Below, piece after piece: positions 1-9,700 of a DNA stretch of 36,436 nucleotides (position 1 is the stretch's first letter; every line of letters starts with the position of its first letter). The notes below the pieces were generated by a model. It was not told the DNA's origin, searched no databases, and saw nothing but the letters and a program-made list of their open reading frames with translations. Origin of the DNA: Deltaproteobacteria bacterium. GTDB lineage: Bacteria > Desulfobacterota > DSM-4660 > Desulfatiglandales > HGW-15. Made by a program: the position numbers and the translations under genes. The stretch is from the NCBI GenBank assembly GCA_019308745.1, contig JAFDHO010000022.1, positions 1-36,436 of the forward strand, read 5' to 3'.

Positions 1-130
1 TCAATCAAATTTCTCCCAGGCATCATGAACGGCACCAAACATTCAACAAAAGTCGTCAGTAGCTCCAGGAGATCATCTCCACCGGAGCCTCTGCCTTCTG
101 TGCCTGTGAGGCGACGACTATGAGGCTCAT
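1..130. other. window edge, no gene recognised
   Basis: I see no convincing gene here. A plus-strand frame is open from base 1 to a stop at 121-123 and encodes a Ser/Arg/Pro-rich peptide with no recognisable motif. The minus-strand frame ending at base 1 is only 13 codons long. It may be the tail of something outside the window or part of the repeated element that follows. Confidence 0.4.
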
Positions 131-256
131 GGGGGCGTAAAAAGGCTCAGGACGAATATTGAGCCTCTGGAAAAGACCTTCCAGGGGCCACGGGCCTCAT
201 GTTCTTAATCAAGCCTTTGGCGCGTGTTTGCTTTTGCAAAATCCTAACCGGACACC
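131..256 (+). repeat. dispersed element copy 1 (tip on the right)
   Basis: Starts with gggggcgt, passes through gaatattgagcctctgg and ends in tttgcaaaatcctaaccgg followed by aca. The reverse complement of 36325-36436 shares the same start, middle and end with small indels. The last ~75 bases also resemble the right half of the element at 18606-18755. Ends of this kind are typical of insertion sequences or MITEs, but no transposase is visible. Confidence 0.7.
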
Positions 257-586
257 AATGGGAAAACCCGAAAATGTATCCCCACAGAATCGACACGGCG
301 GAGATACCCCTCTGCTATTCCGGTCGAACACCGCACAACTACATAATAACACAAGAAATCATAATGGAAATTTCAAAGAAAATTCAAGGAAAAAAGCCAC
401 TCATCCCCCTGGGAGCAACAGGACGTGGGAACCTCAGCTGCTTCGCCCGGCAGACGTGATCTACCGGCTCCCCTGCCCGTCGGGGAAGAAATTGGCACAG
501 AGGGCAGGTAGCCTTCTCATTCAAGGTGTGGGTCGTAGGTTGGAAATAGGGTTGAGTTTAGGCTGTCTCGCCTGGCACATCAGGGA
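257..586. other. intergenic, foldable region downstream of metF
   Basis: No gene is recognised. On either strand 411-472 can fold into a nested imperfect hairpin: GGGAGC (411-416) with GCTCCC (467-472), ACGT (423-426) with ACGT (454-457), CTGC (438-441) with GCAG (450-453). On the minus strand this is followed by a T-run (plus-strand A-run at about 390-395), so it could end the metF transcript. I could not match it to a known RNA family. Confidence 0.35.
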
Positions 587-1528
587 CTAAAGTTCGGGTC
601 TTGGCAGCACACCCGCTCGTTCGGCAATCTCCGGTACCCTGTGTTCCCATTCAATGGCCATGAGGTGCACTCCTGCTACTCCCTCCATCTGTTTGAATTC
701 TTCTATCTGTTCAACGGCAAATTTGATGCCCTCTTCAGCGACTTTACCTTTCCCGGCATCCCTTAACCTCTTGATCAGGCTTTCTGGAACATCCATCCCC
801 GGCACGGATTTTGCCATGTACTGGGCCATACCGACGCTCTTCATGGGAGTTACCCCTGCAAGGATATAGCATTTTTCGTGGAGTCCCATGTCCACAACCC
901 GTTTCATAAACTCCCTAAAGCGTTCCATATTATAGATGCACTGGGTCTGGATAAAATCAGCCCCGGCCTGTACCTTTTTCGCCAGACGATGTACTCTCCA
1001 CTCGTGCGGTTCCGCAAAGGGGTTGCATGCCGCACCTATGAACATCTTTGGAGGACCGTCCAGGTCTGATCCACTTATGAATTTCCCTTCATCACGCATT
1101 CGTTTTACTACGCTGAGGAGATGAATGGAGTCGATATCGAATACTCCCTTGGCATTGGGGTGGTCTCCGAACTTGGGGTGGTCACCGGAAAGGCACAGGA
1201 TGTTCTTAATGCCGTGGGCATATGCCCCCAGGATATCACTCTGAATGGCCAGGCGGTTACGATCCCGGCAAACAACCTGGTAATTGGGCTCCAACCCTTT
1301 CTGGATCAGGATAAGGCAGGCAGCCCAACTGGCCATGCGAACCACTGCAGTCTGATTATCGGTTATGTTTACGGCATCGACCTTTCCCTTCAAGTATTCT
1401 GCCTTCTTGGTTACAACCTCGGTATTCGTGCCCCTTGGAGGTCCGAGTTCACCGGTGAAGGCAAAGTGACCGGATTTCAATACCTTTTCCAGATTGCTTC
1501 CCGATTTGAATTCCTTTTCATCTTCCAT
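587..1528 (-). CDS. metF: methylenetetrahydrofolate reductase, MetF
   Basis: MetF-family flavoprotein (313 aa) that interconverts 5,10-methylene-THF and 5-methyl-THF in the methyl branch of the Wood-Ljungdahl pathway. The TIM-barrel landmarks are present: GELGPPRG near residue 27, VNITDNQ, LCLSGDHP, the GADFIQTQ segment and AGVTPMKS. Length and ends match the family. A GAGGGG stretch lies upstream of the ATG. It follows metV by 122 bases on the same strand and is the last gene of the hdrA-mvhD-metV-metF run. The order hdrA-mvhD-metV-metF matches the complex known from Moorella thermoacetica, where MetF works with MetV and HdrA-type subunits rather than with NAD(P)H alone. Function is secure; the electron donor here is inferred from the neighbours. 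Confidence 0.95.
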   Translation of the reverse strand: MEDEKEFKSGSNLEKVLKSGHFAFTGELGPPRGTNTEVVTKKAEYLKGKVDAVNITDNQTAVVRMASWAACLILIQKGLEPNYQVVCRDRNRLAIQSDILGAYAHGIKNILCLSGDHPKFGDHPNAKGVFDIDSIHLLSVVKRMRDEGKFISGSDLDGPPKMFIGAACNPFAEPHEWRVHRLAKKVQAGADFIQTQCIYNMERFREFMKRVVDMGLHEKCYILAGVTPMKSVGMAQYMAKSVPGMDVPESLIKRLRDAGKGKVAEEGIKFAVEQIEEFKQMEGVAGVHLMAIEWEHRVPEIAERAGVLPRPEL

Positions 1529-1650
1529 AATATGAACCCCTCAAATGAAGCGGTTATCTGAAACGACCGTGTTAGTTGTCATGGTGCACCAGTGGTGAAG
1601 GCGAGATTCTCCAAATGAAAGCCCAGACGAATGAGTGTTTCGAGAGAAGA

Positions 1651-2340
1651 TCAAGCCTCTTCCGTCTCGGCTTTTTCGCCGGACTTACTGTATCCGGGCT
1701 GCACGACTGTCCGGGGGACCTGGTTTTGCCATTCGGGAAGAGGACTTATTTTCTTTATACAATCCAAGCGCCCCTGTTTTTGGAGGCGCTCGTAAATCAT
1801 GTGCCACGCGCAGGGTTGCTCTTTGCTGACCTCGCACATGCCATTGTTGGTGCCCCCACAGGGCCCGTTGAAAAGCCCCTTGGCGCACATGGTCACCGGA
1901 CAAATCCCACCCGTCAACCCGAGGACGCAACTACTGCAGGAGCGGCATCTCTCCTCGTACCAGCCCACGTCTTGGTTGACACCGATAAACGTGGTGTCCA
2001 CAGCAGGAAACACGGGTTTGTCAGGATATCTTTCAGCCACGAATTGGACTCCGGCCCCGCAGGCCAAGGACAGAATAGCCTCAAAATCTCCAACAATCTC
2101 GTCCAGCTCCTCCAGGTACTCCCTGTCACACTGCCTTTCCGGGGTATAGGCCCCAAGTTCAAGGGGATTGTCTTCAAGCCTCCTTGCCATATCGAGCTGT
2201 GCGTTGAGGACATCCACCTCCTTCTCACCCCCTGCAAGGCACACGGCAACGCAAGTCCCACACCCCAGGGTCAAAATCTTCTTGTAATCCTTTATCATGT
2301 CCTTGATCTCTTCTATGGGTTTCCTTTTAGCAATTATCAT
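1651..2340 (-). CDS. metV: MetV, methylene-THF reductase zinc/Fe-S partner protein
   Basis: A 229-aa, Cys-rich protein of the MetV (MTHFR C-terminal domain) family. The N-terminal part holds LGCGTCVAVCLAGG, and the C-terminal part has the run ERCRSCSSCVLG, GGICPVTMCAKGLFNGPCGG and CEVSKEQPCAW typical of this family. In M. thermoacetica MetV is needed for MetF activity and links it to the HdrA/MvhD electron-transfer subunits. AGGAGGG lies just before the ATG, which supports this start. It sits 89 bases after mvhD1 and 122 bases before metF. No in-frame UGA is needed here; all family cysteines appear as Cys. Confidence 0.93.
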   Translation of the reverse strand: MIIAKRKPIEEIKDMIKDYKKILTLGCGTCVAVCLAGGEKEVDVLNAQLDMARRLEDNPLELGAYTPERQCDREYLEELDEIVGDFEAILSLACGAGVQFVAERYPDKPVFPAVDTTFIGVNQDVGWYEERCRSCSSCVLGLTGGICPVTMCAKGLFNGPCGGTNNGMCEVSKEQPCAWHMIYERLQKQGRLDCIKKISPLPEWQNQVPRTVVQPGYSKSGEKAETEEA

Positions 2341-2429
2341 AAACCCTCCTGTTTCCTCATTTCGCTGAAAGTATGCCTCCCCCCTTCAAGGGCCGAGGGG
2401 CCCCCAAAGACACATGTTCATGCGAATCT

Positions 2430-2858
2430 TCAACTACCCGCCTTCGAGTGTCTTTTGAGAGGATTGGGTCCGAGCTTCTTGATATGTTCGGTCATTTCTC
2501 TGGCATAGGCAGCGAATGTTGGTCCTTCGGCGGAAGATAGGTTGTACATCCTGACCCTGTCTCCCTCCATGCCGATCTCTTCCAAGAGCCCTTTGGTGCG
2601 ATTTACCCTCTCTTTGGCCCTCAAATTTCCTTCATTGTAATGGCACGTTCCCTCCAGGCAGCCGACAACATAGACACCATCCGCACCCTTCTGGAAGGCT
2701 CTCAGCAGGTGAATGATATCGACTTTACCGGTACAGGGAACCCTGATGATTTTGATATTGGAGGGATACTGAAGACGCATGGAACCTGCCAGGTCCGCCG
2801 CAGAATATCCTCAATACTCGCAACAAAAGGCTATGATAGTTGGTTCGAATTCGGCCAT
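2430..2858 (-). CDS. mvhD: MvhD-type [2Fe-2S] electron transfer subunit 1, selenoprotein (CxxU)
   Basis: A 142-aa MvhD/FrhD (hydrogenase delta subunit) protein that passes electrons to HdrA. Translation from the ATG at 2858, which overlaps the hdrA1 stop as TAATG, gives [15 protein letters not shown], then an in-frame UGA at 2811-2813 (codon 16), then GYSAADLAGSMRLQYP. The UGA is exactly where the family has the second Cys of its CxxC cluster motif (compare CNWC in the copy at 5906-6655), so I read it as selenocysteine. Translation continues through VPCTGKVD and VVGCLEGTCHYNEGN, both normal family motifs. Starting at the internal Met after the UGA would remove the first cluster motif. MvhD/FrhD is a known selenoprotein family in anaerobes; recoding here is inferred from the sequence. 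Confidence 0.9.
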
Positions 2859-5800
2859 TACATCCCCTCCGCCAGTAAGGCATCAATCTCGCAAATAATC
2901 TGATCGTCTTCGAAAAAGTTCAACTGTATTGCTTCTCTGGGGCACACGCCGGCGCACACTCCGCAGCCATGGCACAGGGCCTCGTCAATGACAATAACAC
3001 GGTCATCCTTGTCGAAAACAGGCACGCCAAAAGGACAGGAACGAACACAGGTAAGACACCTTATGCAGTGATCTGTGTTCACATGTGCGGTGATTGCGGA
3101 AAGCCTGATCTCGGGCTGCGCCAGGAAAGTGGTCGCCCTGGAGGCCGCAGCCTGGGCCTGAGAGATGGCTTCTGATATCAGTTTTGGGCCGTGGGCCGTA
3201 CCACAGAGGAATATTCCCTCCCCGGGCATATCAACGGGGCGGAGCTTTACGTGGGCCTCCATGAAATAACCTTCGGGGTTACGGTTGAGTTTCATGATGC
3301 CGCTCAATTCGGAGGTGTCTTCGGCCCTCATTCCGGCACTGAGCACCAACCAGTCCGCCCTGATCTGGACATCTCTTTTGAGTATATGATCCTTCACATT
3401 TATGACCAGGCTATCAGGTTCAGCCTTCACGTCCGGGGGAGAATCAGCATCGTATCGTATAAATACGACTCCCTTTTCTCGTGCCTGTGTGTAGTAGTCC
3501 TCAAGAAAGCCGTAAGTCCTGATATCCCGGTAGAGTACGTAGACTTGAAGGTCAGGATAGAGTTCCTTGATATGGAGTGCGTTCTTGATTGCCCCTTGGC
3601 AACAGATGCGGGAACATTCGGGATATTCATCGTTTCGAGACCCCACACACTGGATCATGGCCACTGTCCCGGCCCCTTCGAGGGCATTGTTTCTTTCGAG
3701 CATATCGGAAAACTCGACCTGGGTCATGACCCTTTGGTCTTGGCCGTAAAGATATTCCGAAGGACGGTACTCCTTCGCTCCCGTAGCCACGATGATTACG
3801 CCGTGCTCAATGATGTGCTCTTCATTGGATGCCCCGACACTAATTCTGGTCTTGAAATTGCCCTTGTATCCACTAAACTCCTCTATTCGCGCGCCGGTGA
3901 ATACCTCGATCTTTTCATTTGCTCCTATGTCATGGCTGAGCTGTTCAAGGTAGGACGCGACGTCACTTCCATCTATGGTCCTGTGGAGTTTCCTGGAAAA
4001 GCCGCCTAATTCTTGCTCCTTTTCAGCCAGTGCAACATCGAAACCCTGCCTTGCAAGGCTCAACGCAGCATTCATCCCAGCCACCCCTCCGCCGATTACA
4101 AGGGCTCGCTCGGTGACCGTTATAACTTTTTCTTTGAGGGGCTTAAGGGTCGCTGCCTTGGCCACTGCCATGCGCACGAGGTCCTTTGCCTTTTGTGTGG
4201 CAAGCTCTGGCGACTTGGAGTGCACCCATGAGTCCTGGTTTCTTATGTTGGCCATTTCAAAGAGATACTTGTTCAGCCCGCAGGCCTCCAATGTTTCCCT
4301 GAACAGGGGCTCATGGGTCTTGGGGCTGCATGAAGCGACGACTACCCTGTTCAGAGCGTGCTCCTTGATCTTTTCCTTGATCTTTTCCTGGGTATCCTGA
4401 CTGCAAGTGAACAGGTTCTGGTCGGAGTACACCACTCCGGGGAGATTGGAGGCATAATCCTGAACGGCCGTGACATCCACTATGCCTCCGATATTGATCC
4501 CGCAGTTGCAGACAAACACGCCGATTCTAGGTTCTTCCTTGGAGACATCTCGTTCTTCCGGGAGTTGGATCTTTACGGTGTCTTTTCCCCTGGCAACTGC
4601 AAGGTCTGCACCGGCCAGGCAGGCTGCGGCGGAGGCCTCTGTAACCGAACCCGGAATATCCTTTGGCCCCTGGAAGACGCCGCAGGTGTATATGCCCGGA
4701 CGAGACGTGCAAACAGGGGCAAATTGGCTGGTGGACACGAAGTTGTAGTGATTGAGCTCTATTCCAAGGCGTTTTGCAAGTTCAATGGCAGAATCAGGGA
4801 TCGTGAGCCCCACCGAGAGTACAACCATAGAGAATATCTCTTCCCTAAGGTCGCCGGATTCTTCCACATAGGTCAACCTGAGGTCACCTGTTTCGGGGAT
4901 CTCGGTGATGGTATGGACCCTTGATCTTATGAAACGGATTCCTTCCCTGTCTCGGGCCCGGAGAAGGTACTTCTCGTAGTCCTTGCCAAAGGTGCGCATG
5001 TCCATGTAAAAGATTGCCGTATCGAGGTCACCGTGGATATGTTCCTTGGCTATCATAGCTTCTTTGACCGCATACATGCAACAGACAGAGGAGCAGTAGC
5101 CGTTTCCGCAGAGGTTGCGGTCCCTGGAACCCACACACTGAATCCAGGCAATGCTGCGGGGCTCTTCCCTGTCAAGGGGGCGCATGACATGCCCGAAATA
5201 GGGGCCTCCCGCAGCAAGGATCCTTTCGAATCCTTCACTGGTCACCACGTTGGCAAACTTGCCGTATCCATAGGGTTCCAGGGCAGAGGGATCAAAACCC
5301 TGGGTACCCGGGGATAATATGATGGACCCCACGTTGATCTGGGTCTTTTCCTCCTTTTCGTCATACTTTATTGCCTTAGCAAGGCACATATTTTCGCACA
5401 GCCCGCAGCCCACGCACGCGTCCGTGTCAATGGCGTAGGCCAGGGGGACTGCCTGGGCATACTCGATATACGTGGCCTTCCTGTCGTCCAGCCCTTTGTT
5501 GATCTCGTTGACTGCGGCAACAGGGCAGTGCCTGGCGCAATCTCCGCAACCCGTGCACTTGTCCGGGTCAATATACCTGGGGTGCTTGGCCAACGTCACG
5601 GTGAAATTGCCCGGCTCTCCATCGACGCGCTCTATCTCGCTGTTGGTGATCAGGTTTATGTTTATGTTCCGGCCGACCTCGACCAGTTTGGGCGAGATGA
5701 TTCACATGGTGCAATCGTTGGTCGGAAAGGTCTTGTCGAGGCGGGCCATCAGGCCGCCTATGGTCGGCGATTTTTCCACCAAGTGGACGTAATACTCGGA

Positions 5801-5893
5801 AGCCGCGAGATCCAGTGATGCCTGCATGCCGGCGATTCCGGCACCCACGACCATGACCGATCCGCTCTTGCTGTTATGTTTCTTTGATCCCAT
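2858..5893 (-). CDS. hdrA: HdrA-type FAD/[4Fe-4S] oxidoreductase 1, selenoprotein, fused double HdrA
   Basis: A 1011-residue HdrA-family flavoprotein if the UGA at 5702-5704 (codon 64) is read as selenocysteine. N-terminal Rossmann motif GAGIAG (17-22), then [24 protein letters not shown], the HdrA motif where the family has Cys. Two ferredoxin clusters follow (C113/116/119/123 and C160/163/166/170), then IQCVGSRD near 251. An HdrA-specific [14 protein letters not shown] block starts near 457, a second Rossmann GGGVAG lies at 601-606, and two more [4Fe-4S] motifs occupy the last ~75 residues. It is much longer than the ~650-aa methanogen HdrA and looks like a partial HdrA fused to a full one. 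GAGGAG precedes the ATG. It begins 12 bases after mvhD2 and overlaps mvhD1 by one base. Predicted role: flavin-based electron splitting or merging for MetFV. Confidence 0.92.
5669..5704 (-). promoter_or_regulatory. hdrA1 UGA (Sec) codon and putative SECIS hairpin
   Basis: UGA occupies 5702-5704. Directly downstream in the mRNA, AUCUCG can pair with CGAGGU around a loop that contains a CC/GG pair and an unpaired U. A 24-base block (5669-5692) is identical at nucleotide level to 9584-9607 in hdrA2, including wobble positions, as expected if an RNA structure is kept. Bacterial SECIS elements lie just 3' of the UGA, so position fits; the fold is drawn by eye. Confidence 0.55.
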
Positions 5894-5905
5894 GGTTTCT
5901 CCTCA

Positions 5906-6655
5906 TCATAGGGCAGCGAAGATAGCCCTTCTCTCCTTCATCCCTGTGAATTCAATCCTGTTTGCCTTCTCTAAGTCAGCGAGGAGGTATGAGATTCGCT
6001 GCAGATCAAGTCCCGTCCTCATGCTGATTTCTCTGACTGATTCACAGCCCTCCTTTACAGAGAGATATATAAGGCTCTTATGGTATTCCCTCTCCAGGTG
6101 TACATCCAAAAGGGACTCATATCGTTCCACGTCCCAGTTACGGCCGTACACATCACCCTGAGAGGTGATCTTCAATTCTTTGCCGACCAGCCATCTGACA
6201 TTTTCGCTGTTAAGTGTCATTTCGCAGGCCTCCAGTTGGAGCCCGAGCGATTCCTTGTCCATAGGGTCAAGGCCTTTTATAGTCTCTACTATCGTCGAAG
6301 CGATTTGAGCGAACCGTTGCGCCTCCGCCGAAGAGACCCATTCGAGGTGCAGTCTTCCCTGGTCGATTCCTGCGAGGTTGAGAAGTTGTCGTGTTAAGCG
6401 GATCTTCTTTTCAGCCTGAACATTACCATCCAGGTAATGACAATCACCGATATGTCACCCGCTGACCAGCACGCCGTCCCAGCCTTCCTTAAGGGCCCTG
6501 ATAATGAAAACCGGGTCGACCCGTCCGGAGCACATGACTCGAACCGGCCTTAGGTTTGCCGGGTATTGCAGCCTGGAAACACCGGCGAGATCCGCACCGG
6601 CATAGGCGCACCAATTGCACAGAAAGGCGAGGATTTTTGGTTCGTAATCCGACAT
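5906..6655 (-). CDS. mvhD: MvhD-type electron transfer subunit 2, selenoprotein, with C-terminal winged-helix-like extension
   Basis: A 249-aa protein. Residues 1-~135 are MvhD: FLCNWCAYAGADLAG with both cluster Cys (C13, C16), VMCSGRVDP, then VSG, an in-frame UGA at 6455-6457 (codon 67), and HIGDCHYLDGN. The family has GCHIGDCHY here, so the UGA replaces Cys and I read it as selenocysteine. The frame stays open past the usual MvhD end, through GLDPMDKESLG, into a ~115-residue extension. Its C-terminus (SVREISMRTGLDLQRISYLL, then a basic stretch and FTG) looks like a winged helix-turn-helix. The ATG at 6655 has GAGGTG upstream. It lies between hdrA2 (123-base gap) and hdrA1 (12-base gap). Stopping at the UGA would leave a 66-aa fragment and an orphan C-terminus, which is unlikely given the intact motifs on both sides. 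Confidence 0.88.
6421..6457 (-). promoter_or_regulatory. mvhD2 UGA (Sec) codon and putative SECIS hairpin
   Basis: UGA is at 6455-6457. Fifteen bases downstream in the mRNA a perfect 7-bp stem forms: CATTACC (6433-6439) with GGTAATG (6421-6427) around the five-base loop UGGAU. Size and distance suit a bacterial SECIS element, which binds SelB. The stem lies inside codons for HYLDGN, so coding and structure are both served. Confidence 0.6.
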
Positions 6656-6778
6656 ATCTTACACCTCAAGAAAATGTTGATGGCACGGGCACAGCTCTTT
6701 ACAGGCCTTCTGGAAAAAAGAACCTGGTGCCTCGTTCAATCATATAACTGCCCCATTTGGCATAGCTAAGGTTGCTGC

Positions 6779-9700
6779 TCAAGCAACCGCAGAAAGCGAT
6801 GCCAGTATCTGCTCGTCCTTGAAATGCAGCATCTCTATGGCATGCTGCGGACAGCTTGCAGCACAAAGACCACAGCCCTTGCACGAGGCGGAAATGTTTT
6901 TGGCCCGCAGTCCCTTACCTTCAACTTCTTCCAGGGTTATGGCCCCAAAGCTGCAGACCTCTTCACACAGGCCACAACCTATGCATTTTTCCTGGTCGAC
7001 CCTGGACACCAGGGGTGACACCGCTATAGAGTCCTTTGAAAGAACCGTCGCGGCCCTGCCGGCGGCAGCAAGGGCCTGAGAGATGCTTTCATCGAGAGGC
7101 TTGGGGTAATGGGCAAGACCGCAGAGGAATATCCCTTCAGAGGCAAAGTCCACTGGCCTAAGTTTGGCGTGGGCCTCCATGAAGAATCCCTCCTCGTTCA
7201 AGGGCAGCTTATAAAAGGCGGAAATATCATGAGTTTCATTGGGTGCAATTGCTGTTGCGAGATTCACAAGGTCCGCCCTGATGGCGATCTCGCGCTGGAT
7301 GACCGGATCGAATACGACCACCTCCAGCCCGTCTTCAGTTTCTGAGACCCTCGGCTTATGCTCACGGGCATATCTGACGAAGATCACCCCTTTTTCGCGG
7401 GCCTTTCTGTAAAGGAGTTCTCTTTCGCCAAAGGTCCTCATGTCTCGATATAGGATAAAGATATCCGCTTGCGGATACCGTTCTTTGAGCCTTGTGGCCT
7501 GCGACACAGAGGTGGTACAACAAATCCTGGAGCAATAGGGCCTTGTCTCGTCCCTGGAGCCTACGCATTGAATAAAGACAGCGCTCCGAAAGTCCTTGAG
7601 GTCATCTACTTTAGATTCTATTTCATGCCACTTGGTGACCCTCGGGCTCCTGCCGTAAAGATATTCCTCTGTCTCTGTGGCCCTTCCTCCCGTTGCCACT
7701 ATGACGGCACCGTGTCGAACGATCTCCGTGGCTTCGCCCATTGAAATAGTAGTTTCGAAATTACCAACAAAACCGGACGCCTCTATGGGTTGGGCATTGA
7801 GCATGACCTTGATATTAGGGTGCTTCTGGACCCTTTCAATGAGGCCGGCGAGATACTCCTGGATGTCCGTTCCCTTCCATGTTTCTGTCACCTCCCTGGC
7901 AGAGCCTCCCAGCACAGAGGATTTTTCGAGGATGGTACAGGGAAAACCCTGGTCCGCAAGTCCCAGTGCCGCTGTCATGCCTGCTACCCCTCCGCCGATG
8001 ACAAGGGCCGACTTATTGACCTCAACGTCGATCTTCGCTATAGGTTCCAGCAAGGAGGCCCTTGCAACCGCCATTCTTACGAGATCTTTTGATTTTTCCG
8101 TGGCTTCTTCTCTGCTGTTTGAGTGCACCCAGGTGCACTGATTTCTGATATTTGCCATCTCGAATAAGTACGGGTTGAGGCCCGCATTGCGTATTGTTTC
8201 CTGAAAGAGCGGTTCGTGGGTGCGCGGTGTGCATGCAGCAACTACGATCCGGTTCAAAGAATGTTCCCTTATCAACTCTACGATCTTCTCCTGGGTATCC
8301 TGGCTGCAGGTAAAAAGATTTTCCTCAACGCATACGACGTTAGGCAGGGTTTTCGCATATTCCACGATGGAGGGGACGTCCGCAAACCCGCCAATATTTG
8401 TTCCGCAATTGCAGACAAAGACCCCTATCCTGGGCCTTTCAGCATCCACGGCCCTTTCTTCTGGAAATTCCTTCTCCCTGACCAGGGTACCTCGGCCCGG
8501 GGAAAGGGCAGTGCCTGCGGCGCAGGCAGCCGCGCTCGCTTCCATGACGGACTGGGGAATATCCTTGCATCCCTGTATCGCACCGGCCACGTACATTCCC
8601 GGCCTTGAGGTTGCCACCGACGCGGTATCGCTGGTCTGGACAAACCGGTATTCATTGAGTTGAAGGTCGAGCGCTTCCGCTGTCCTCACAGCCGATGAGG
8701 AAGGTTCCATGCCCACCGAGAGGACGACCATGTCAAAGGTTTCCTCGATCAACTCGCCCGACTCGGAGGCGTACTTGAGGCGGATAGACCCCGGCGTGTC
8801 GCCTTCTGCCATGGTGTGCACCTTTGAGCGGACAAACCTGATCCCCTGCGCCTTTGCGCGCTCGTAGTATTTTTCGAAATCCTTTCCGGGCGTCCTGATA
8901 TCTATGAAGAATATGGTGGTTTGGAGTCCGCCGCCGATGTGCTCTGTGGCTATGGAGGCCTCCTTGATGGCATACATGCAACAGACCGAGGAACAGTAGG
9001 CGTTGTTGCACTGATTCACGTCCCTGGAACCCACACATTGAAGCCAGGCTATCTTCCCGGGTGTCTTGCCGTCCGATGGTCGGATTACATGGCCCGCCGT
9101 GGGGCCCCCTGCAGAGAGGATCCTTTCGAACTCAAGGCTGGTCAACACGTTGGGGTTCTTTCCGTAGAGGTACGTTTTCAGGGGAGAAGGATCGAAGGTC
9201 TGTAGACCCGCGGTGAAGACCACTGCCCCTACGTTGAGGGCAAACACTTCCTCGGCGTCATCGAAATTTATGGCATTAGTGGGACAAAACTTCTCGCATG
9301 CTCGGCACTTGCCCTTCTTGAAGTATATACAGTGATCACGGTCAATGGCATACTTCAGAGGCACTGCCTGGGGGTAGGGGACATAGATGGCCTTTCTCTT
9401 GGACAGGCCCATGTCATACTCGTTCTCCACCTTGGCAGGACATTTTTCAGCGCAGGTACCGCAGCCAATGCATGTCTCCATATCGACAAAACGTGGAGAT
9501 CTCCTGATTGACACATTGAAATCCCCTTCCTGGCCCTCGATTGACAATACTTCAGAAAGGGTGAGGAGCTCGATATTCAGGTGCCGGCCGACCTCGACCA
9601 GTTTGGGAGAGATAATTCACATGGAACAGTCGTTTGTGGGAAAGGTCTTGTCCAGTTGGGACATCACCCCCCCTATTGCAGCTCCCTTCTCGACAAGATA

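Noticed and set aside
411-472. Bacterial SRP (4.5S) RNA on the minus strand
   Set aside because: GCAGCTGAGG looks superficially like the GCAGCC region, but the conserved tetraloop segment and the symmetric loop are missing.
1576-2508. Long plus-strand open frame (310 codons)
   Set aside because: It is antisense to metV and mvhD1, has no recognisable motif, and arises from the codon bias of those genes.
6779-6781. Possible selenocysteine at the UGA ending hdrA2
   Set aside because: It follows the normal family C-terminus and the next in-frame stop comes after 12 codons without conserved residues.
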